Part shown: positions 9,441 to 19,407 of the stretch, in pieces
How positions within the stretch are numbered: position 1 is the stretch's first letter
Layout of the letters: each line of letters starts with the position of its first letter
Source: an uncultured Bacteroides sp.
GTDB lineage: Bacteria > Bacteroidota > Bacteroidia > Bacteroidales > Bacteroidaceae
Assembly (NCBI RefSeq): GCF_963677685.1
Contig: NZ_OY782187.1
Coordinates: 124,001 to 188,000, forward strand
Reading direction: 5' to 3'
Length of the DNA stretch: 64,000 nt
The notes under the pieces: model-generated
What the model saw: only the letters and a program-made list of their open reading frames with translations
What the model was told of the DNA's origin: nothing
Databases searched by the model: none
Position numbers and translations under genes: made by a program

Positions 9441-11474
9441 ATGAAAGCTAGAAATTATTTACCAATTCTTGCATTCTGCCTTATTGGCGGAGGCTGTAGC
9501 AGTAAAAAAGAAGCTGCGTTAACTTCGGGCATTGATTTTGCCAACCTTGATACGACCGCTTTGCCGGGAACAAGTTTTTATGAATATGCTGATGGTGGCT
9601 GGTTGAAAAGTCATCCTTTGACTGATGAGTATTCTCGCTTTGGCTCTTTTGATATGCTTGCTGAAAATAATCGTAAGCAATTAAAAGAATTAATTGAGGG
9701 CTTAGCTAAAGAAAAACATGACGAGGGTAGCGTTGCCCAGAAAATAGGTGATTTGTATAATATGGCTCTTGATAGTGCAAAGCTTAATAAAGATGGTTAT
9801 GAACCCATTAAAGCAGAGCTCGAAGCTATCGCTTCTTTGAAAAACAAAGAGGCTATTTATCCTATGATGGCAGAAATGCAGAAAAAGGGCATTAATCCTT
9901 ATTTTCATGTATTTGTTGGTGCTGATGATATGAACAGCTCAATGAATATTGTTCAGACTTATCAAGGTGGACTTGGTATGGGTGAAAGGGATTATTATTT
10001 AGAAAATGATGCAAAGACGAAAGAAATTCGTGACAAATATAAACTGCATGTTGATAAGATGTTCCAATTGATGGGATACAATAAGGGGGCTGCTCAAAAG
10101 GCTGCTAATTCTGTCATGGATATTGAAACACGTTTGGCTAAGGCTGCTCGTTCTCAGGTTGAATTGCGTGATCCTCATGCAAACTATAACAAAAAAACGA
10201 TGGCTGAATTGAAGAAAGAATATCCAACTTTTTCTTGGAATGAATTCTTTACTGCTATTGGATTGAAAGACTTGAAGGAGGTTAATATTGGTCAGCCTGA
10301 TGCTATAAAAGAAGCTGCTAATATAATTAATTCCGTGCCTTTGAATGAACAGATCGCTTATTTGCAATGGAATTTGATTAATACGGCTGCTCCTTATTTG
10401 AGCGATGAAATAGCTGGGCAAGATTTTGATTTCTTTGGTAAAACAATGTCAGGAAAGAAGGAACAAAAACCTCGCTGGAAACGCGGCGTTAGCACTATTA
10501 ATTCTTCGCTTGGTGAAGCTGTTGGACAAATGTATGTGGAGAAATATTTCCCTGCTGCTGCCAAAGAACGTATGGTTGCTCTTGTTAAAAACTTACAAAC
10601 ATCTTTAGGAGAACGTATCAAAGGGTTGACTTGGATGAGTGAGCCAACTAAGGTGAAAGCTTTGGAAAAACTTGCTGCTTTTCATGTGAAGATTGGTTAT
10701 CCTGATAAATGGAAAGATTATTCTTCTTTGGCAGTAAAAGATGATTCATATTGGGCGAATATCGAGCGTGCAAACGGTTGGGCACATACTGAGATGATTG
10801 CTAAGGCAGGAAAGCCTGTAGATAAAGATGAATGGTTGATGACTCCGCAAACGGTGAATGCTTATTATAATCCAACAACGAATGAGATTTGTTTCCCTGC
10901 AGGTATCCTACAATATCCTTTCTTTGATATGAATGCTGATGATGCCTTTAATTATGGAGCTATCGGCGTGGTTATCGGACATGAAATGACTCACGGTTTT
11001 GATGATCAAGGACGTCAATATGACAAAGATGGTAATCTAAAAGACTGGTGGACTGCAGAAGATGCGAAGAATTTTGAAGCACGCGCTGCTGTAATGGCAA
11101 ACTTCTTTGATAGCATTCAAGTAGCTCCAGGTGTGCATGCTAATGGTAAATTTACTTTAGGAGAGAATATCGCTGATCATGGTGGTTTGCAGGTTTCATA
11201 TCAGGCTTTTGAACATGCTACTGCAAGCGCTCCTTTGAAAAATATAAATGGATTTACACCGGAACAACGTTTCTTCTTGGCTTATGCTAATGTTTGGGCA
11301 GGTAATATAAGACCAGAAGAAATTTTACGTCGTACTAAGATGGATCCTCATTCATTAGGAAAATGGCGCGTAGATGGTGCTCTTCCTCAGATCCAAGCTT
11401 GGTATGACGCATATGGTATTACTGAGAAAGATCCTTTGTATTTACCTGTTGATAAAAGAGTCTCTATTTGGTAA
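9441..11474 (+). CDS. M13-family zinc metallopeptidase, lipoprotein (PepO/neprilysin-like)
   Basis: Secreted endopeptidase of the neprilysin family, predicted to be a lipoprotein: signal peptide with lipobox LIGGGC (Cys19), followed by serine and lysine. The zinc site is visible as HEMTH at 514-518 with the third ligand in ENIAD (Glu575, Asp579), the exact M13 pattern. The substrate-binding motif NAYYNP at about residue 471 is also present. The length of 677 residues is standard. The family cleaves short peptides outside or in the periplasm. The gene is monocistronic: a strong terminator follows at 11501. Confidence 0.93.
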   Translation: MKARNYLPILAFCLIGGGCSSKKEAALTSGIDFANLDTTALPGTSFYEYADGGWLKSHPLTDEYSRFGSFDMLAENNRKQLKELIEGLAKEKHDEGSVAQKIGDLYNMALDSAKLNKDGYEPIKAELEAIASLKNKEAIYPMMAEMQKKGINPYFHVFVGADDMNSSMNIVQTYQGGLGMGERDYYLENDAKTKEIRDKYKLHVDKMFQLMGYNKGAAQKAANSVMDIETRLAKAARSQVELRDPHANYNKKTMAELKKEYPTFSWNEFFTAIGLKDLKEVNIGQPDAIKEAANIINSVPLNEQIAYLQWNLINTAAPYLSDEIAGQDFDFFGKTMSGKKEQKPRWKRGVSTINSSLGEAVGQMYVEKYFPAAAKERMVALVKNLQTSLGERIKGLTWMSEPTKVKALEKLAAFHVKIGYPDKWKDYSSLAVKDDSYWANIERANGWAHTEMIAKAGKPVDKDEWLMTPQTVNAYYNPTTNEICFPAGILQYPFFDMNADDAFNYGAIGVVIGHEMTHGFDDQGRQYDKDGNLKDWWTAEDAKNFEARAAVMANFFDSIQVAPGVHANGKFTLGENIADHGGLQVSYQAFEHATASAPLKNINGFTPEQRFFLAYANVWAGNIRPEEILRRTKMDPHSLGKWRVDGALPQIQAWYDAYGITEKDPLYLPVDKRVSIW

Positions 11475-11500
11475 TTATTTGGAACAATATAATTTTGTAT

Positions 11501-11543
11501 AAAAAAAGCGCCGTTCTGTACTTTGCAGTTTGGCGCTTTTTTA
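11501..11543 (+). terminator. Intrinsic terminator after the M13 peptidase gene
   Basis: Arms AAAAAAGCGCC (11502-11512) and GGCGCTTTTTT (11532-11542) are perfectly complementary and end in a T-run, 27 nt after the stop codon. Confidence 0.85.
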
Positions 11544-11590
11544 GTATTAATTCACACCTTATTTATAATGCGTATTAATACTTTATTTTG

Positions 11591-11598
11591 TAACTTTG
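11591..11598 (+). promoter_or_regulatory. Bacteroidetes -7 box for purH and the mre operon
   Basis: TAACTTTG fits TAnnTTTG. It overlaps an in-frame TTG (11596) upstream of purH, which rules that codon out as the start and favours ATG 11626. Confidence 0.65.
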
Positions 11599-11625
11599 CA
11601 CGTCAAATACTTAATACGCACTTAC

Positions 11626-13149
11626 ATGTCTGGATCAAAGAAAATAAAAACCGCACTTGTCTCGGTTTACCACAAGGAAGGGTTAGATGAAATTATAACT
11701 AAACTTCATGAAGATGGAGTGGAATTTCTTTCTACGGGTGGAACCCGCCAGTTTATTGAATCATTGGGATTTCCGTGCAAAGCGGTCGAAGATTTAACTT
11801 CTTATCCTTCTATCTTAGGAGGGAGAGTGAAAACTTTGCATCCTAAAATTTTTGGAGGAATACTTTGTCGCCGTGATTTGGAACAAGATATACAGCAGAT
11901 CGAGGAGTATCAGATTCCTGAAATAGATCTTGTTATTGTTGATTTATATCCTTTTGAAGCAACAGTTGCTTCTGGAGCTGATGAGGCTTCGATAATAGAA
12001 AAAATAGATATAGGCGGAATCTCACTGATTCGTGCTGCCGCAAAGAACTATAATGATGTGATTATAGTGGCTTCTCAATCTCAATATAAACCATTGTTGG
12101 ACATGCTTATGGAGCATGGAGCTACTTCTTCTTTGGAAGAACGTCGTTGGATGGCTAAAGAGGCATTTGCCGTGTCTTCTCATTATGATTCGGCTATATT
12201 CAACTATTTTGATGGTGAAGAAGGCTCTGCATTCCGTTGTTCTGCAAATGATGAGAAAACTCTTCGATATGGAGAGAACCCTCATCAGAAAGGTTTCTTC
12301 TATGGTAATTTAGATGCTGTATTTGATCAAATTCATGGTAAAGAGGTTTCCTATAATAACCTGCTTGACATTAATGCGGCTATTGAATTGATCGATGAGT
12401 TTGAAGACCTTACTTTTGCTGTCTTGAAACATAATAATGCTTGTGGGCTGGCTTCAAGATCTACTGTTCTTGAGGCTTGGAAAGATGCGCTTGCAGGTGA
12501 TCCTGTTTCTGCTTATGGAGGTGTCCTAATTACGAATGCCGTTATTGATAAAGAGACTGCTGAAGAAATAAATAAGATATTCTTTGAGGTGATTATAGCT
12601 CCAGATTATGATGTAGATGCGTTGGAGATTTTGGGACAGAAGAAGAATCGTATAATTTTGGTTCGTAAAGAGACTAAGTTACCAAAAAAACAATTCCGTT
12701 CTTTGTTGAATGGTGTTTTAGTGCAAGACAAAGATCTTAATATTGAAACAAGTGCAGATTTGAAGGTAGTAACTCACAAGGAACCTACTCAAGAAGAAAT
12801 TGCTGATATGTTATTTGCAAACAAAATTGTTAAGAACAGCAAATCAAATGCTATTGTGTTAGCGAAAGGAAAACAACTTTTTGCAAGCGGAGTAGGGCAG
12901 ACTTCTCGTGTTGATGCATTGAAGCAGGCTATTGATAAAGCAAAAGCATTCGGATTTGATTTATCAGGAGCTGTGATGGCTTCTGATGCCTTTTTCCCAT
13001 TCCCTGATTGTGTGGAGATTGCCCATAAAGAGGGAGTAACAGCTGTGATTCAGCCGGGTGGCTCTGTTAGAGATCAATTGTCATTTGATTATTGTAATGA
13101 ACATGATGTAGTAATGGCTACAACTGGTATCCGTCACTTTAAACATTAA
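11626..13149 (+). CDS. purH: Bifunctional AICAR formyltransferase / IMP cyclohydrolase
   Basis: Catalyses the last two steps of de novo purine synthesis, AICAR to FAICAR to IMP, in the cytoplasm. The N-terminal MGS-like IMP cyclohydrolase domain (about 1-140) shows LVSVYHKEGL, STGGT and GGRVKTLHPKI. The rest is the AICAR transformylase domain with LRYGENPHQ, KHNNACG and the C-terminal DAFFPFPD and IQPGGSVRD motifs. At 507 residues from ATG 11626 it has the family's usual length; an upstream TTG would put the start inside the promoter box. It lies 16 nt before mreB and is probably co-transcribed with the cell-shape genes, an order common in Bacteroides. Confidence 0.96.
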   Translation: MSGSKKIKTALVSVYHKEGLDEIITKLHEDGVEFLSTGGTRQFIESLGFPCKAVEDLTSYPSILGGRVKTLHPKIFGGILCRRDLEQDIQQIEEYQIPEIDLVIVDLYPFEATVASGADEASIIEKIDIGGISLIRAAAKNYNDVIIVASQSQYKPLLDMLMEHGATSSLEERRWMAKEAFAVSSHYDSAIFNYFDGEEGSAFRCSANDEKTLRYGENPHQKGFFYGNLDAVFDQIHGKEVSYNNLLDINAAIELIDEFEDLTFAVLKHNNACGLASRSTVLEAWKDALAGDPVSAYGGVLITNAVIDKETAEEINKIFFEVIIAPDYDVDALEILGQKKNRIILVRKETKLPKKQFRSLLNGVLVQDKDLNIETSADLKVVTHKEPTQEEIADMLFANKIVKNSKSNAIVLAKGKQLFASGVGQTSRVDALKQAIDKAKAFGFDLSGAVMASDAFFPFPDCVEIAHKEGVTAVIQPGGSVRDQLSFDYCNEHDVVMATTGIRHFKH

Positions 13150-13165
13150 TAAACTAAAAGGTATT

Positions 13166-14188
13166 ATGGGATTATTTTCTTTCACTCAAGAAATTGCAAT
13201 GGACCTTGGTACTGCCAACACTATCATCATTACAAATGGTAAGATTGTAGTGGATGAGCCTTCGGTAGTAGCACTTGATCGTCGGACGGATAAGATGATT
13301 GCTGTAGGCGATAAGGCCAAAATGATGCACGAGAAAACTCACGAAAATATACGTACAATTCGCCCATTGCGTGATGGGGTGATCGCTGATTTTTATGCTT
13401 GTGAGCAAATGATGCGTGGTATGATAAAGATGGTTAACACCCGTAATCACTTGTTTTCTCCATCTCTCAGAATGGTTATTGGCGTTCCTTCGGGAAGTAC
13501 TGAAGTTGAACTTCGTGCCGTACGTGATTCTGCAGAACATGCCGGTGGACGTGATGTTTATTTGATTTTCGAACCGATGGCTGCGGCTATAGGAATCGGT
13601 ATTGATGTTGAGGTCCCTGAAGGAAATATGATTGTTGATATAGGTGGTGGGTCTACTGAAATTGCGGTAATCTCTTTAGGCGGTATTGTTTCTAATAACT
13701 CCATTCGTATTGCTGGGGATGATTTAACTACAGATATTCAAGAATATATGAGCCGTCAACATAATGTGAAGGTGAGTGAGCGTATGGCGGAGCGTATTAA
13801 AATAAATGTTGGAGCTGCTCTTACTGAGTTAGGTGAAGATGCTCCGGAAGATTATATTGTACATGGACCGAACAGAATCACTGCTTTGCCAATGGAAGTT
13901 CCGGTTTGCTATCAGGAAGTAGCTCATTGTCTTGAGAAATCAATTTCGAAGATAGAGACGGCTATATTGAGTGCATTGGAAAATACTCCCCCTGAACTAT
14001 ATGCGGATATTGTGCATAATGGCATTTATCTTGCGGGCGGTGGTGCATTGCTTCGTGGATTAGATAAGCGTTTGACGGATAAAATAAATATTCCTTTTCA
14101 TATTGCAGAAGATCCTCTTCATGCCGTGGCTAAAGGAACAGGTGTTGCATTGAAGAATGTAGATCGCTTCTCATTTTTAATGAGATAA
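13166..14188 (+). CDS. mreB: Rod shape-determining protein MreB (actin homologue)
   Basis: Cytoskeletal ATPase that forms membrane-bound filaments and directs the elongation machinery encoded downstream. It has the actin-fold phosphate loops: MDLGTANT at about residue 12, DIGGGSTEIAVI at about 157 and the adenosine motif LAGGGALLRGLD at about 290. The N-terminal hydrophobic and amphipathic residues (MGLFSFTQEIAMDLG) fit membrane attachment. Length 340 is typical. It follows purH by 16 nt and precedes mreC by 107 nt; the gap holds a small inverted repeat. Confidence 0.97.
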   Translation: MGLFSFTQEIAMDLGTANTIIITNGKIVVDEPSVVALDRRTDKMIAVGDKAKMMHEKTHENIRTIRPLRDGVIADFYACEQMMRGMIKMVNTRNHLFSPSLRMVIGVPSGSTEVELRAVRDSAEHAGGRDVYLIFEPMAAAIGIGIDVEVPEGNMIVDIGGGSTEIAVISLGGIVSNNSIRIAGDDLTTDIQEYMSRQHNVKVSERMAERIKINVGAALTELGEDAPEDYIVHGPNRITALPMEVPVCYQEVAHCLEKSISKIETAILSALENTPPELYADIVHNGIYLAGGGALLRGLDKRLTDKINIPFHIAEDPLHAVAKGTGVALKNVDRFSFLMR

Positions 14189-14212
14189 GATTTTTTCCTG
14201 CAAGAGTTAATT

Positions 14213-14277
14213 ATGCCAATGTGCTGATGACGGAGCAATCCTGCCATTGGTGCGTTGGCAGATTCGTATATTGGCAT
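14213..14277. repeat. Inverted-repeat element between mreB and mreC
   Basis: ATGCCAAT (14213-14220) pairs with ATTGGCAT (14270-14277), and the interior repeats related words (TGCCATTGG, GTTGGCA). It resembles a short intergenic palindromic repeat. It could modulate mRNA stability between mreB and mreC; no terminator-like T-run follows. Confidence 0.4.
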
Positions 14278-14295
14278 TTATATTATTAAACGAAC

Positions 14296-15138
14296 ATGCG
14301 AAATTTACTAAACTTTCTCATAAAATATAACTATTGGTTTCTATTTATATTATTAGAAGCTGCTAGTTTTATATTGTTATTTCGTTTTAATCATTATCAA
14401 CAGAGTGTATATTTCTCTTCGGCCAATGTTGTTGTAGGTAAATTTTATGAGGTCTCTGGCGGAATCTCTTCTTATTTTCATCTTAAAGCAACTAATCAGG
14501 ATTTGCTTGATCGTAACTTGTTGCTTGAAAGACAAGTTGCTACCCTTGAGAGTGCCCTTAGGGATAAAGGAAGTGATTCGTTGCAAATTGCTGCTGTTTT
14601 AAATGCATTGGATGATAGTACTAGAATAATTAAAGCTCATGTTATTAATAATACTTTGAATCTTGTTGATAACTATATCACTTTGGATAAAGGATATGCT
14701 GATGGTATTCGTCCTGAGATGGGAGTTGTAGGAGCTGGTGGAGTTATTGGTATTGTATATTTGACTTCTGCTAAATATTCTGTTGTTATTTCTGCCTTAA
14801 ATAGTAAATCGAGCATTAGTTGTAAAATAAAGGGAAGTGAATATTTTGGTTATTTGAAATGGGAGCATGGTGATTCTAGCTCTGCTTATCTAAAAGATTT
14901 GCCTAGACATGCGGAATTTAATTTAGGAGATACGATTGTTACCAGTGGTTATTCTACTGTTTTCCCAGCTGGTATTATGGTTGGAACTGTTGATGATATG
15001 TCCGACTCTAATGACGGACTGTCTTATTTGGTAAAGGTCAAGTTGTCTACTAATTTTGGGCGTATTAATAATGTGCGGGTTATTGCTACTGCCAGACATA
15101 AAAAGCAAACGGAACTTGAAAGAAAAGCGATGAAATGA
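14296..15138 (+). CDS. mreC: Rod shape-determining protein MreC
   Basis: Bitopic inner-membrane protein that links MreB to periplasmic cell-wall enzymes. It has a short cytoplasmic N-terminus, one transmembrane helix (about residues 10-28, YWFLFILLEAASFILLF), a coiled coil (about 60-95) and two beta-barrel lobes in the periplasm (PEMGVVGAGGVIGIV and DTIVTSGYSTVFPAGIMVGTV are characteristic). Length 280 is usual. Its stop overlaps the mreD start (15135-15138), implying translational coupling. Confidence 0.95.
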   Translation: MRNLLNFLIKYNYWFLFILLEAASFILLFRFNHYQQSVYFSSANVVVGKFYEVSGGISSYFHLKATNQDLLDRNLLLERQVATLESALRDKGSDSLQIAAVLNALDDSTRIIKAHVINNTLNLVDNYITLDKGYADGIRPEMGVVGAGGVIGIVYLTSAKYSVVISALNSKSSISCKIKGSEYFGYLKWEHGDSSSAYLKDLPRHAEFNLGDTIVTSGYSTVFPAGIMVGTVDDMSDSNDGLSYLVKVKLSTNFGRINNVRVIATARHKKQTELERKAMK

Positions 15139-15635
15139 TGGTTGTTAGTTATATACATAAAGTTTTATGGTTCTTGGGCTTAGCTTTGCTTCAGGTACTG
15201 ATACTTAACAATGTTCATATAGGAGGTTATGCAACACCTTTCTTATATGCTTATTTTATATTGAAATTTGATACAGGGGTATCTCGCAATGAATTGATGT
15301 TATGGGGCTTCTTTTTAGGATTGACTATTGATATATTTTCTAATACTCCTGGAATGAATACGGCTGCAACTGTTCTTTTGGCTTTTGTTCGCCCATTGCT
15401 TTTACGGCTTTTTACTCCTCGTGATATTCAGGACAGTATTGCTCCTTCATTTAGAAATATGGGTAATTTCTCTTTTACAGAATATCTTATAACAGGTGTA
15501 TTCATCCATCATTTAGCTCTCCTAACCATTGAGTTTTTCTCATTCACAAGTGTATCTCTTTTGCTTCTTCGAGTGACTCTTAGTGCGTTGTTAAGTACTG
15601 TATGTATTATGGCTGTTGAAGGAATAAGGAAATGA
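15135..15635 (+). CDS. mreD: Rod shape-determining protein MreD
   Basis: Small integral membrane protein of the elongasome, 166 residues with about five predicted hydrophobic helices. It is weakly conserved in sequence, and its position between mreC and the transpeptidase gene is the main support. It starts within the mreC stop (ATGATG; ATG 15135 or 15138) and ends 1 nt before mrdA, so it is translationally coupled on both sides. Confidence 0.92.
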   Translation: MMVVSYIHKVLWFLGLALLQVLILNNVHIGGYATPFLYAYFILKFDTGVSRNELMLWGFFLGLTIDIFSNTPGMNTAATVLLAFVRPLLLRLFTPRDIQDSIAPSFRNMGNFSFTEYLITGVFIHHLALLTIEFFSFTSVSLLLLRVTLSALLSTVCIMAVEGIRK

Positions 15636-15636
15636 T

Positions 15637-17499
15637 ATGGCTAAAGATTATACTTTAGAAAAACGGAAATTTGTAATTGGCGGTATAGCTGTAATGGTTG
15701 TACTTATTTATGTGTTGCGTCTTCTTTTTCTACAAGTAATGACTGATGACTATAAGAAAAATGCTGATAGTAATGCTTTTTTGAAAAAGATTCAATACCC
15801 TTCTCGCGGTGCTATTTATGATAGAGATGGGAATCTATTAGTTTTCAATCAACCTTCGTATGATATCACCATTGTGCCTAAAGAAATAGAAAATTTGGAC
15901 ACTCTTGATCTTTGTGAAACGTTGAATATTACTCGTTCGTATTTCGTTAAAAGAATGGCTGATATAGCTAATCGAAGATTAAACCCCGGTTATTCGAAAT
16001 ATACGCATCAACTGTTTATGACACAGTTATCAGCGGAGGAATGTGGATTTTTTCAAGAAAAACTTTTTAAATTTTCAGGCTTTTATATACAGCGTCGCAC
16101 TATTCGTCAATATGCCTATAATGTTGCTGCTCATGCTTTAGGTGATATTGGAGAAGTTTCGGAAAGAGATATTAAAGCAGATGATTATTACACAGGTGGA
16201 GATTATATCGGTAAACAAGGAGTCGAAAAATCGTATGAAAAGTATCTGCGTGGAGAGAAAGGGGTGGAAGTTCTTTTACGAGATGCTCATGGTCGTATTC
16301 AGGGGCACTATATGAATAAAGCGTTGGATAAAAGACCTATTCCGGGAAAGGATTTGACTCTTGGGCTTGATATTGATCTTCAGATACTTGCAGAGAAGCT
16401 GATGAAAGGGAAAAAAGGCAGTGTGGTGGCTATAGAACCCTCTACAGGAGAAATACTCTGCTTTGTCTCTGCCCCTTCATATGATCCGTCTATAATGGTA
16501 GGACGTCAGCGAGGCAAAAGTCATCACGATTTGGAAAGAAATCCTCTGAAGCCATTGTTTAACCGCTCTTTGATGGCTGCTTACCCTCCAGGGTCCACTT
16601 TTAAACCGGCTCAAGGACTTATTTTTCTGCAAGAAGGTATTGTAGATGCTAACACTCAATTTCCTTGTTATCATGGTTTTGTAGTTCCGGGCTTAAGAGT
16701 TGGTTGCCATTCTCATCCTTCACCAATTTCGTTTTCAAATGCTTTGTCAACATCTTGTAACTCTTATTTTTGTTGGGGACTTTATCGAATGATTGATAAC
16801 AAGAAGTATGGTTCATCTGCTGAGGCACTTACTGTTTGGAAAGATTATATGGTTTCGATGGGATTTGGTTATAAGTTAGGAGTCGACTTACCCGGTGAAA
16901 AGCGAGGTTTGATACCGAATGCTGAATTTTATGATAAGATATATGGGCATGGGCGTTGGGGAGGTTTGAGAATCATTCATACGGCAATAGGGCAGGGTGA
17001 AATTTTGCTGACTCCTGTTCAGATGGCTAACTTGGCCGCTACTATTGCTAATAGGGGCTATTTCATTACCCCGCATATCGTGAAAAAGATTCAAGATACT
17101 CCGTTGGATACCCTTTATCGCTCCCGACGTTATACGAATATCGATCGTAAATATTATGAACTGGTGGTGAAGGGTATGCGAGGTGCGGTTGTAGGAACTC
17201 CCTATGGTTCTACTTGTCGGGGGATAAACTTACCTGATATTGAGGTTTGTGGTAAAACAGGTACTGCTCAGAACAGAGGAAAAGATCACTCTATTTTTAT
17301 GGGATTTGCTCCAATGAATCATCCTAAAATAGCTCTTTCTGTATATGTCGAAAATGCGGGCTTTGGTGCAACTTGGGCGGTGCCTATTGCTGCTTTGTTG
17401 GTTGAAAAATATATTAATGGTTCAATCGCTCCTGAACGCATTGCTCGTGTTGATGAAATAAGTAATACAAACTTGATTCAGTATGGTTCTCAGAAATAA
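15637..17499 (+). CDS. mrdA: Penicillin-binding protein 2 (elongasome transpeptidase)
   Basis: Class B penicillin-binding protein that cross-links peptidoglycan during cell elongation. One N-terminal membrane anchor (about residues 11-30) is followed by the PBP dimerisation domain (SRGAIYDRDG at about 55) and the transpeptidase domain. Catalytic motifs are visible: PPGSTFK with Ser320 and Lys323, SCN at 373-375, and KTGTAQ with Lys540. Length 620 is normal. The neighbouring rodA supplies the glycosyltransferase partner; the two genes overlap by 17 nt. Confidence 0.96.
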   Translation: MAKDYTLEKRKFVIGGIAVMVVLIYVLRLLFLQVMTDDYKKNADSNAFLKKIQYPSRGAIYDRDGNLLVFNQPSYDITIVPKEIENLDTLDLCETLNITRSYFVKRMADIANRRLNPGYSKYTHQLFMTQLSAEECGFFQEKLFKFSGFYIQRRTIRQYAYNVAAHALGDIGEVSERDIKADDYYTGGDYIGKQGVEKSYEKYLRGEKGVEVLLRDAHGRIQGHYMNKALDKRPIPGKDLTLGLDIDLQILAEKLMKGKKGSVVAIEPSTGEILCFVSAPSYDPSIMVGRQRGKSHHDLERNPLKPLFNRSLMAAYPPGSTFKPAQGLIFLQEGIVDANTQFPCYHGFVVPGLRVGCHSHPSPISFSNALSTSCNSYFCWGLYRMIDNKKYGSSAEALTVWKDYMVSMGFGYKLGVDLPGEKRGLIPNAEFYDKIYGHGRWGGLRIIHTAIGQGEILLTPVQMANLAATIANRGYFITPHIVKKIQDTPLDTLYRSRRYTNIDRKYYELVVKGMRGAVVGTPYGSTCRGINLPDIEVCGKTGTAQNRGKDHSIFMGFAPMNHPKIALSVYVENAGFGATWAVPIAALLVEKYINGSIAPERIARVDEISNTNLIQYGSQK

Positions 17500-18937
17500 T
17501 AGTCTTTGGAAAACAATTGATTGGGCAACAATCTGTATATACCTGCTTCTCATTACTTGCGGTTGGTTTAGTGTTTGTGGAGCTAGCTATGATTATGGTG
17601 ATCGAGATTTCTTGGATTTCTCAACACGAGCAGGTAAGCAGCTAATTTGGATTGTTTGTTCTTTTGGACTTGGTTTTGTATTATTGATGCTTGAAGATCG
17701 GCTATATGATATGTTTTCTTACTTTATATATCTAGGCATGATTCTGTTGCTGATAGTCACGATCTTTATAGCTCCTGATGTGAAAGGTTCCCGATCATGG
17801 TTGCAGCTGGGGCCTGTGAGTTTGCAACCGGCTGAATTTGCGAAGTTTGCCACCGCATTGGCACTCGCTAAATTTATGAACTCTTATTCATTTAATATGA
17901 AAAGAAGCAAATATGCTTTTGGTATGATTGCGCTTATCTTACTTCCTATGATGCTTATCATTCTTCAAAAAGAAACCGGTTCTGCATTAGTATATCTTGC
18001 CTTTTTCTTTATGCTTTATCGAGAAGGTATGCCAGGAGTTGTGTTGTTTTCGGGAGTATGTGCTGTGCTTTATTTTATTGTCGGAATACGTTTTGAACAA
18101 CAACTTTTAGATGGAACGCTTGCCCCAATTGGCACGTTTTCGGTACTTTCGATGATCTTGTTTTTTGCGGGTGTTATGGTCTGGACTTATTTGAAAAAGT
18201 GGACTCCTGCACGTAATATTCTTTTAGGAAGTACGCTTGTTATCCTTGTCTCTTTTTTGATCTCTAAATATCTCTTCCCTATAAATTTAGTTTGGGTTCA
18301 ATTAGGAGTCTGTGGCATTGTTATAGGTTATTTATTGTTTTTATCTTTGAAACAGCGGCAGCGTAACTATGTTTATATCGCTTTGTTTGCGTTGGGGTCT
18401 ATCGGCTTTTTATATTCTAGTAATTATGTTTTCAATAAAGTATTAGAACCTCATCAACAAATACGTATTAAAGTTCTTTTAGGTATGGAAGAGGACTTGA
18501 CGGGTGCAGGTTACAATGTGAATCAATCGAAGATAGCTATTGGTTCAGGTGGAATTACCGGTAAAGGTTTTCTGAATGGGACGCAGACTAAGTTGAAGTA
18601 CGTACCTGAGCAGGATACTGATTTTATATTCTGTACGATTGGTGAAGAACAAGGATTTATTGGCTCTTCCGCTGTTTTATGTTTGTTTCTAATTTTGATT
18701 CTGAGATTAATAGTGCTTGCCGAACGGCAACCTTCTACTTTTGGTAGGGTTTATGGTTATTCTGTAGTGAGCATCTTTTTATTTCATGTTTTTATAAATG
18801 TAGGGATGGTGCTTGGATTGACCCCTGTGATAGGGATTCCCTTGCCTTTTTTTAGTTATGGAGGTTCTTCTTTGTGGGGCTTTACCTTGCTACTTTTTAT
18901 CTTCATACGTATTGATGCCGGGCGTGATCGTAGGTAG
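17483..18937 (+). CDS. rodA: RodA, SEDS-family peptidoglycan glycosyltransferase
   Basis: Multi-span membrane protein that polymerises lipid II into glycan strands together with PBP2. The SEDS features are present: the early GSRSWLQLGPVSLQPAEFAK region, AIGSGGITGKGF and EQDTDFIFCTIGEEQGF in the large periplasmic loop, and the final IPLPFFSYGGSSLW motif. Length 484 is somewhat longer than in proteobacteria, because of extra central hydrophobic segments (about residues 195-300) as is usual in Bacteroidetes. It overlaps mrdA by 17 nt. Its stop is only 2 nt from the stop of the convergent gldH. Confidence 0.95.
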   Translation: MVLRNNSLWKTIDWATICIYLLLITCGWFSVCGASYDYGDRDFLDFSTRAGKQLIWIVCSFGLGFVLLMLEDRLYDMFSYFIYLGMILLLIVTIFIAPDVKGSRSWLQLGPVSLQPAEFAKFATALALAKFMNSYSFNMKRSKYAFGMIALILLPMMLIILQKETGSALVYLAFFFMLYREGMPGVVLFSGVCAVLYFIVGIRFEQQLLDGTLAPIGTFSVLSMILFFAGVMVWTYLKKWTPARNILLGSTLVILVSFLISKYLFPINLVWVQLGVCGIVIGYLLFLSLKQRQRNYVYIALFALGSIGFLYSSNYVFNKVLEPHQQIRIKVLLGMEEDLTGAGYNVNQSKIAIGSGGITGKGFLNGTQTKLKYVPEQDTDFIFCTIGEEQGFIGSSAVLCLFLILILRLIVLAERQPSTFGRVYGYSVVSIFLFHVFINVGMVLGLTPVIGIPLPFFSYGGSSLWGFTLLLFIFIRIDAGRDRR

Positions 18938-18939
18938 TT

Positions 18940-19407
18940 TTATCTTTCTACCCTGACCCCTATATCGTTAATCCCTTTTAATGATACATCTTTCATTCCG
19001 TGTGATATCTTGATTTGGAATGTTCCTGGATGAGGTACAAAGAGGCTGTCAAAAGGTTTGTCCAACTGGTATAAACTTCCCCATCCATTTCCTAACCAAT
19101 TACCTTTCTTGTCAATCAACAAAAATCGTAGCGTGTCGATTTTCCATGTTGAAGAATCTTTCAAATTATTTTTGATGAATAGATATAAATTTTGATAAGG
19201 ATAATCGTTCTTGTTTCTAACTTCGGCGGATAAGTGTAGATAGGTCATCGAGTCTTTTACACTTATGTTAAATGACAGTGTGTCATTCTTATCCCATCCT
19301 GAATCAGGAATATGTAGGAAAGAGTGATACACTGTCTTGTTATTACAGCTACTGGATAATAGCAAGATGATGATGAAATAGAAACTATTCCTTTTTCTGT
19401 TTTTCAT
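18940..19407 (-). CDS. gldH: GldH-family lipoprotein
   Basis: Small lipoprotein of 155 residues, of the GldH family first found among gliding-motility genes and retained in non-gliding Bacteroides, where its job is unclear. The lipobox is LLSSSC, followed by NNK. The conserved body YHSFLHIPDSGWDKNDTLSF and the Asp- and Gly-rich C-terminus fit the family. A longer frame starts at 19449, but ATG 19407 begins a proper signal peptide. The start lies inside the restored 3' end of ricT (see the frameshift entry), which suggests translational coupling in the original arrangement. Confidence 0.85.
   Translation of the reverse strand: MKNRKRNSFYFIIILLLSSSCNNKTVYHSFLHIPDSGWDKNDTLSFNISVKDSMTYLHLSAEVRNKNDYPYQNLYLFIKNNLKDSSTWKIDTLRFLLIDKKGNWLGNGWGSLYQLDKPFDSLFVPHPGTFQIKISHGMKDVSLKGINDIGVRVER

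Noticed and set aside
11596..13149. Longer purH starting at TTG 11596
   Set aside because: The codon lies in the -7 promoter box; ATG 11626 gives the normal N-terminus.
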